64,000 nucleotides of DNA from Phaeodactylibacter luteus (GTDB lineage Bacteria; Bacteroidota; Bacteroidia; Chitinophagales; Saprospiraceae). Shown here piece after piece: positions 62,101 through 64,000 of the stretch. The notes under the pieces are model-generated. The model had not been told where the DNA came from. It did not search any database and was given only the letters and a program-made list of their open reading frames with translations. Each line of letters opens with the position of its first letter. The first letter of the stretch is position 1. The stretch spans positions 1 through 64,000 of the forward strand of contig NZ_VOOR01000019.1 of the NCBI RefSeq assembly GCF_007993045.1. Direction: 5' to 3'. The position numbers and the translations under genes were made by a program.

Positions 62101-62581
62101 CCGGGCAAACAAAAGCCTCCGTTGCACCATCAACGGTTGTCACTTCCCCTCCATTGGGGACGAAGTTGAGCACTGGGATGAAATTAGTGGTGAGCGCGCC
62201 ACAGATTGTGCCGAGAGGAGCTGTAGTGGCATCCTGACCGGGCTGTGCAATCACTTGCCCCAGCCAGGCAAACGCCCAGACGCGGAAATTGCCTTGGCCC
62301 AGCCCTTCAAAACTGAGGGTATTATCGATGCTTACCTGAAGGATAATGTTGTTTTCATCGGTGATGAGGTAGCCAAAAGGCATAGCCAGAGTACTGGTAC
62401 GGAAATCGTAGGTTTCCGCCAGCCCATCGCCTTCACAGGTGATAATTTCTGTACCGCCACCCCGGATTTCTATGGTAGCGTAGTCGATGCATTGGACCGG
62501 GAACTGCGCTTTGGCAGCGGTGGGCCCTAAAAGCATGGCGAGGAGCAGGAGCGCCTCAAAAAGTAATCGTTTGACCTTCAT
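56165..62581 (-). CDS. Giant secreted protein of 18 tandem ~111-residue repeats with T9SS type A tail
   Basis: 2138 residues. Signal peptide about 1-26 (MKVKRLLFEALLLLAMLLGP ... AKAQ). Residues about 28-2030 are 18 tandem repeats of about 111 residues. Each runs roughly GGxVA ... CPGDGxADLLSF ... YTYVVTDEENxIL ... DSYDFD ... GxCRVWGLAYTGN ... GD ... LSDDCFDLSDNFVTVVRE. Two cysteines (CPGDG and DDCF) recur in nearly every copy. The C terminus (VAAAPNPATDWLALTFSLDA ... LDVSDWAPGLYLVYVEQG) is a type A T9SS signal. I do not recognise the repeat as a named domain; the strand pattern and acidic loops suggest a calcium-stabilised beta-sandwich (inference). Probably an adhesin or extracellular filament. 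Copies 5-13 are the most alike. Confidence 0.85.
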   Translation of the reverse strand: MKVKRLLFEALLLLAMLLGPTAAKAQFPVQCIDYATIEIRGGGTEIITCEGDGLAETYDFRTSTLAMPFGYLITDENNIILQVSIDNTLSFEGLGQGNFRVWAFAWLGQVIAQPGQDATTAPLGTICGALTTNFIPVLNFVPNGGEVTTVDGATEAFVCPEDGISDVISFASNGDMTASYAYLLTTADNGLIAVLDGNTYDFDLLGAGAYRVWGLAFSGDLLIMPGEDVTASALASGCAGLSNTFVEITRDLPDGGLVALADGSDSALVCVDDGQPDELTFTKETAAGAAYAYLITEEDGTVLDIVEGDAFNFEDSPTGTCLVYGLSYTGALTVVAGDNVNVADLSAGCFSLSSNFITVVRQEADGGTVAFEDGTDEAFACVGDGVADVLSFTNTSMGADSYTYIVTDEENTILAVAAGSSFDFEGAETGVCRIWGLAYGGALLAMEGDALMGGGPLADGCFGLSENFLTVRRESVMGGTILADGSEGPLFTCPSDGSPDLLAFTTTGGSTGEYTYLVTTADLEIIGFAVDGAFDFDGLAAGTYLAWGLAYSGTLTADAGDDAGGTALSDECFDLSDNAITVIVEAPEGGSVATAQGMSMVFTCPGDGRPDVVAFDSTGTSQGAYVYVVTDEANVILALVAGDSYDFDEAPEGNCRVWGLAYTGSIVAEVGDTASVVALSDDCFDLSDNFVTVVRETPEGGQVALASGDTTVITCPGDGMADLLSFDSTNTSSGPYAYVVTDEENIILGFADGDSYDFDGGAEGICRVWGLAYTGSITAAVGDTASVAALSDDCFDLSDNFITVIRQVPVGGQITIEDGGNLIFICPGDGQANLISFDSTGVTGPAFTYLAVDQEGLVLDAFEGDTYDFDNGGLGIVRVYGLAYTGNLTAAAGDTLSTAALSDDCFSLSENFVDIVREIPFGGEVATESGETIVYTCPGDGVADLISFDSAFAAITPFTYIITDDQNVILDIPTGDTFDFDGAPVGTCRVWGLSYTGNITAVAGDTASIVALTDGCFDLSDNFVAIIREVPEGGNVALAGGGDTAFTCPGDDVSDLISADSTMTSSGPYTYIITDENNVILEVPSGDTFDFDSAMPGVCRIWGVAYTGNFTAAAGDDAAATALSDDCFDLSDNFITVVRETPEGGMVSIADEDMDMVTLCPGDGNADILTFSTTGSSNYTYVLTDTNDVVTLIIDGNSFDFDLGGIGVSRVYGLAYTGALVFAAGDTLTTAALSDDCFDLSDNFLTIVRDVPAGGVVRAQGGDTLVYACPGNGTPDPVLLDSAGVSGNYAYLLTDTNNIVLTIVPDSVDFDIYAPNVYRIWGLSYAGNITPIIIGADVLQDVLADDCYAVSENFVTIISQQPEGGMVSLESGESSLLTCPGDGMADLASFDSTGVVGLYTYLLTDEQNIIVEAISGDSYDFENLPEGVSRVWGLAYTGNLTVVPGEDAATAMLSDDCFGLSENFVTITRLVPDAGVIGTIDGPVSLELCVGDGAPDEVTFTVIGATPNPGALLITDENDFIVSSISGVFDFEGIVPGIYRVYNISYTGNITILPGANLFDDVLSDGCFDVTDQFVEINAIGVDGGIILTEPEAPGDQLSICLGDGVSDLVQFISSSATNADYTFALTNENDVILGFLPNGEFDFDLAGTGISKIWGISYTGNLLLNIGQNINNGAVSDGCFDLADNVITILRDQPEGGMVMTAAGETETLVCLGPTDGTVAFATSSTSVNAYTYLLASSGGIIIDVIDGDSYNFASLPLGDYRVYGLSYTGVIADLIGNDIESVSVFSNSCFELSSNFLTVTRGGVVDGGTLSVEGTDSDTVYLCPLGDEPDFIVINTSSTDDNYRYVITNANNQVIVDDIASNIIDFSGAAPGVYHVWGVGLEGDMILGFGSQLPDAPASASCFEYSDNFITVVYEGTEAGTVFTSGGADLVEVTVGDTTPDLLSFIRTGAAANVPYMFVVTDDQNSIIDMSPDGVIDFTDSEVGTFRVYGLSYTGTLFGFPGTDITQGMLSSDCFDLSSNFVTVNCTEALPIGGGAPQGILAEGGVPVSAAIEVAAAPNPATDWLALTFSLDASAGAAVARVVDSRGQLVQQIRLQEGAAEQVHRLDVSDWAPGLYLVYVEQGNAYTVAKVLVASR
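56494..62500 (-). repeat. Tandem coding repeat array, 18 units of about 333 bp
   Basis: DNA-level counterpart of the 18 protein repeats. Unit starts are marked on the plus strand by versions of the codons for CPGDG and ends by CFDLSDNF. Units have drifted at the DNA level but keep the frame throughout. Boundaries are approximate. Confidence 0.7.
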
Positions 62582-63125
62582 AGATTAGTGCGGTTTTGCG
62601 TTATCCCGGCGTTAGGGGGCGGCCGGGAAAAATGACATTAGTATTGGAATTATGTGCTTCAATATCACTTCGAGCCTGGACATACGCATTCGATGAAAAG
62701 GCTTGGTGTGTGTGTTGTTTCAGGAGCTTTCAGGCAAGGGGGGCAAAATTTCAGGGCATGCGCCCAATCTGAATGCTTGTCCAGGTCTGTAGCCGGCTAT
62801 GAGCAGAGCCCAGCCAGTGGAAAATGGCAGGAATGTAATTATTTGCAGGTTTCTTACAACAAGCCAGATGCCCGGAGTCCTTGGTTTGTAGTGGTTTGCA
62901 GGCTGCAGAGCAGCCGGTTTTACTGGCTTTACACGCACGTGCAAGTTATTATATTTTTTTCTATAAAAAAAGAGTTGCCACAAAAATGCAAAGGCATTAT
63001 CAGACTCGCCGGGCTGGGCTGGTGAATTAGGAAAAAGCAACCGTTTTCGGCCACTCGCTGGCCTTTCTGAGGGCTCTGCCTGGGCTAAGGGACTGGAAAA
63101 TGAGAGGGGGGAGCACACTTTTAAC
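62582..63125. other. Intergenic region upstream of the giant repeat gene
   Basis: Nothing recognisable apart from A/T-rich tracts near 62940-62980. It must contain the promoter of the gene starting at 62581, but no clear TAnnTTTG box was found. Confidence 0.4.
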
Positions 63126-63326
63126 GGGCACAAACCAGATGGATGTTTCTTTTGGGCCTGCCCCTGCCCGCAGGCAGGTGCCGCTATGCTACGGGGCTCG
63201 CTGTCCGCTCGGCCCCTCGCCCTACAGGCGTCGGGTCTGGCCTTCGGCCACCCCTTCGCAGCGCTAGGCCAATGCCAGGCTAGAACCTGAAAAGCATAAA
63301 CGCACGCGACATTTTGGTTTACGCCC
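63126..63326 (-). repeat. Copy H of the GC-rich interspersed element with near-exact 8-bp duplication
   Basis: Long-form copy of 201 bp in minus orientation. Ends GGGCACAAACCA (63126-63137) and TGGTTTACGCCC (63315-63326). Flanks CTTTTAAC (63118-63125) and CTTTCAAC (63327-63334), 7 of 8 identical. It contains the long-form segment with GGCCTTCGGCC and the core GGCTCGCTGTCCGCTCGGCC. Confidence 0.88.
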
Positions 63327-63357
63327 CTTTCAACCCTTCAAAGCTCCAAGCCTGTCT

Positions 63358-64000
63358 CTATTCTAACAGCCCAATCAGCGCCTGGTACTCATCGAATTTT
63401 GCATCCTCATTTTTCATTTCCAACAGGTCGAGGAGCGCACCGCCCTCGTAGGCTTCTTCCAGTTCTTCTGCGGTGTGGGCACTCCTGACCTCTATCTTCC
63501 CTGCGCTGATTTGCCTGGCCCTCCAATTGTAAGTGGCTTCCATACGCTTCATGACCTCTTGGTTCACCATGACGAAATCAGCATCCTCAGCAGTGGCCAG
63601 TGCATCTTTAAAAGCCAGCTTGTTGCGGGCGAGCATAACACCCCGGGAAATGATATAATAGGCAGTATGCGCCCAAGCAAAACCACCGCCCGCCATTTTT
63701 GCGTACAGCACCAACTGCAGATCTTCTTCATTGCGCAGCAACTGCTCCCGGTAGGACTTGCCAGACCACTTAAGGTCCAGCACAGCCAATTCTCCCCCTC
63801 TTTTCAGGACAAGGTCGGCTATGCCTTTGAAAGGCTTGCCCAAGAAGGTGCCTTCCAGCTCTTGTTCTGTCCCTACAATGGACCAGCCGTTTTCACGAAT
63901 GTGAAGCAGGAGGTTTTTAGCAGAGCGCTTGACTTCAGACAACAGCCGTAGCCGCTCAGGCTCCTGCCCGTACATGAGCAGGACCGCCCCCTCGCGGTCT
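63358..64000 (-). CDS. PD-(D/E)XK nuclease superfamily protein, 5' end beyond the window
   Basis: C-terminal part of a larger gene; the frame is still open at 64000, so the first Met inside the window (63975) is unlikely to be the start. The nuclease core is visible: EGTFLGKPFKGIADLVLKRG, where the aspartate precedes ELAVLDLKWSGK, the D-x-K motif. This arrangement is typical of RecB-family/AddB-like exonuclease domains. After it comes DLQLVLYAKMAGG, a Q-x3-Y helix also typical of the RecB family. It could be the nuclease end of an AddB-type recombination protein. Confidence 0.75.
   Translation of the reverse strand, partial: DREGAVLLMYGQEPERLRLLSEVKRSAKNLLLHIRENGWSIVGTEQELEGTFLGKPFKGIADLVLKRGGELAVLDLKWSGKSYREQLLRNEEDLQLVLYAKMAGGGFAWAHTAYYIISRGVMLARNKLAFKDALATAEDADFVMVNQEVMKRMEATYNWRARQISAGKIEVRSAHTAEELEEAYEGGALLDLLEMKNEDAKFDEYQALIGLLE

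Noticed and set aside
56494-62500. Regular repeats considered as a CRISPR array or non-coding satellite
   Set aside because: Units are about 333 bp, stay in one open frame for 2138 codons and encode a coherent signal peptide and sorting tail.
62654-63025. 123-codon plus-strand frame between the giant gene and copy H
   Set aside because: No signal, domain or conserved pattern; it lies in a probable promoter region.

Overview
The window is a stretch of chromosome from a member of the Bacteroidota, most likely a Saprospiria/Lewinella-type organism (inference). The evidence is a gliding-motility lipoprotein (GldH), a DUF4295 gene beside rpmB/rpmG, a TonB-dependent receptor with a carboxypeptidase-like N-terminal domain, a PorV/PorQ-family protein, several cargo proteins with type A or type B type IX secretion (T9SS) sorting domains, and promoters of the TTTG/TAnnTTTG type. 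No plasmid, phage or CRISPR features were seen, and no transposase gene.

Layout. 1-5.5 kb: ruvA, two POT-family peptide transporters and a small membrane protein. 5.8-10.1 kb: a three-gene SurA/PpiC periplasmic chaperone operon. 10.4-13.1 kb: alanine racemase and purD. 13.6-18.9 kb: a carboxypeptidase-like-domain protein, then an opposing operon of flippase-like protein, DUF3108 and DUF4230, with ruvC divergent. 19.4-20.4 kb: a HIT protein and greA. 20.8-29.8 kb: a large outer-membrane operon of TonB receptor, 1364-residue T9SS protein and PorV-like protein. 30.5-34.2 kb: a lipoprotein and carB. 34.8-40.9 kb: a dehydrogenase, a heptaheme cytochrome with TPRs, gldH, dnaJ, grpE and a TlpA-like thioredoxin. 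41-46 kb: a flavin reductase, a sugar nucleotidyltransferase, ftsY, DUF4295, rpmG, rpmB, tRNA-Arg and a YrdC-like protein. 46.5-62.6 kb: a surface-protein island of two tandem paralogues with T9SS type B tails, an 11-PKD protein, a small beta-barrel protein and a 2138-residue protein made of 18 repeats. The right edge holds part of a PD-(D/E)XK nuclease-like gene.

The most unusual content lies in the gaps between genes. A GC-rich family of non-coding elements, usually about 200-226 bp, occurs at least eight times. Four copies have 12-bp terminal inverted repeats (GGGCGYRAACCA type) flanked by 8-bp direct repeats: three exact and one with a single mismatch. This is what transposition leaves behind, so the family looks like a MITE. 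One copy has itself been split by a second, unrelated 192-bp element with its own inverted repeats and a 3-bp TTA duplication, and a relative of that second element lies near 46.1 kb. The other main novelty is the 18-copy repeat, about 111 residues per copy, in the secreted giant protein; I do not recognise it as a named domain.
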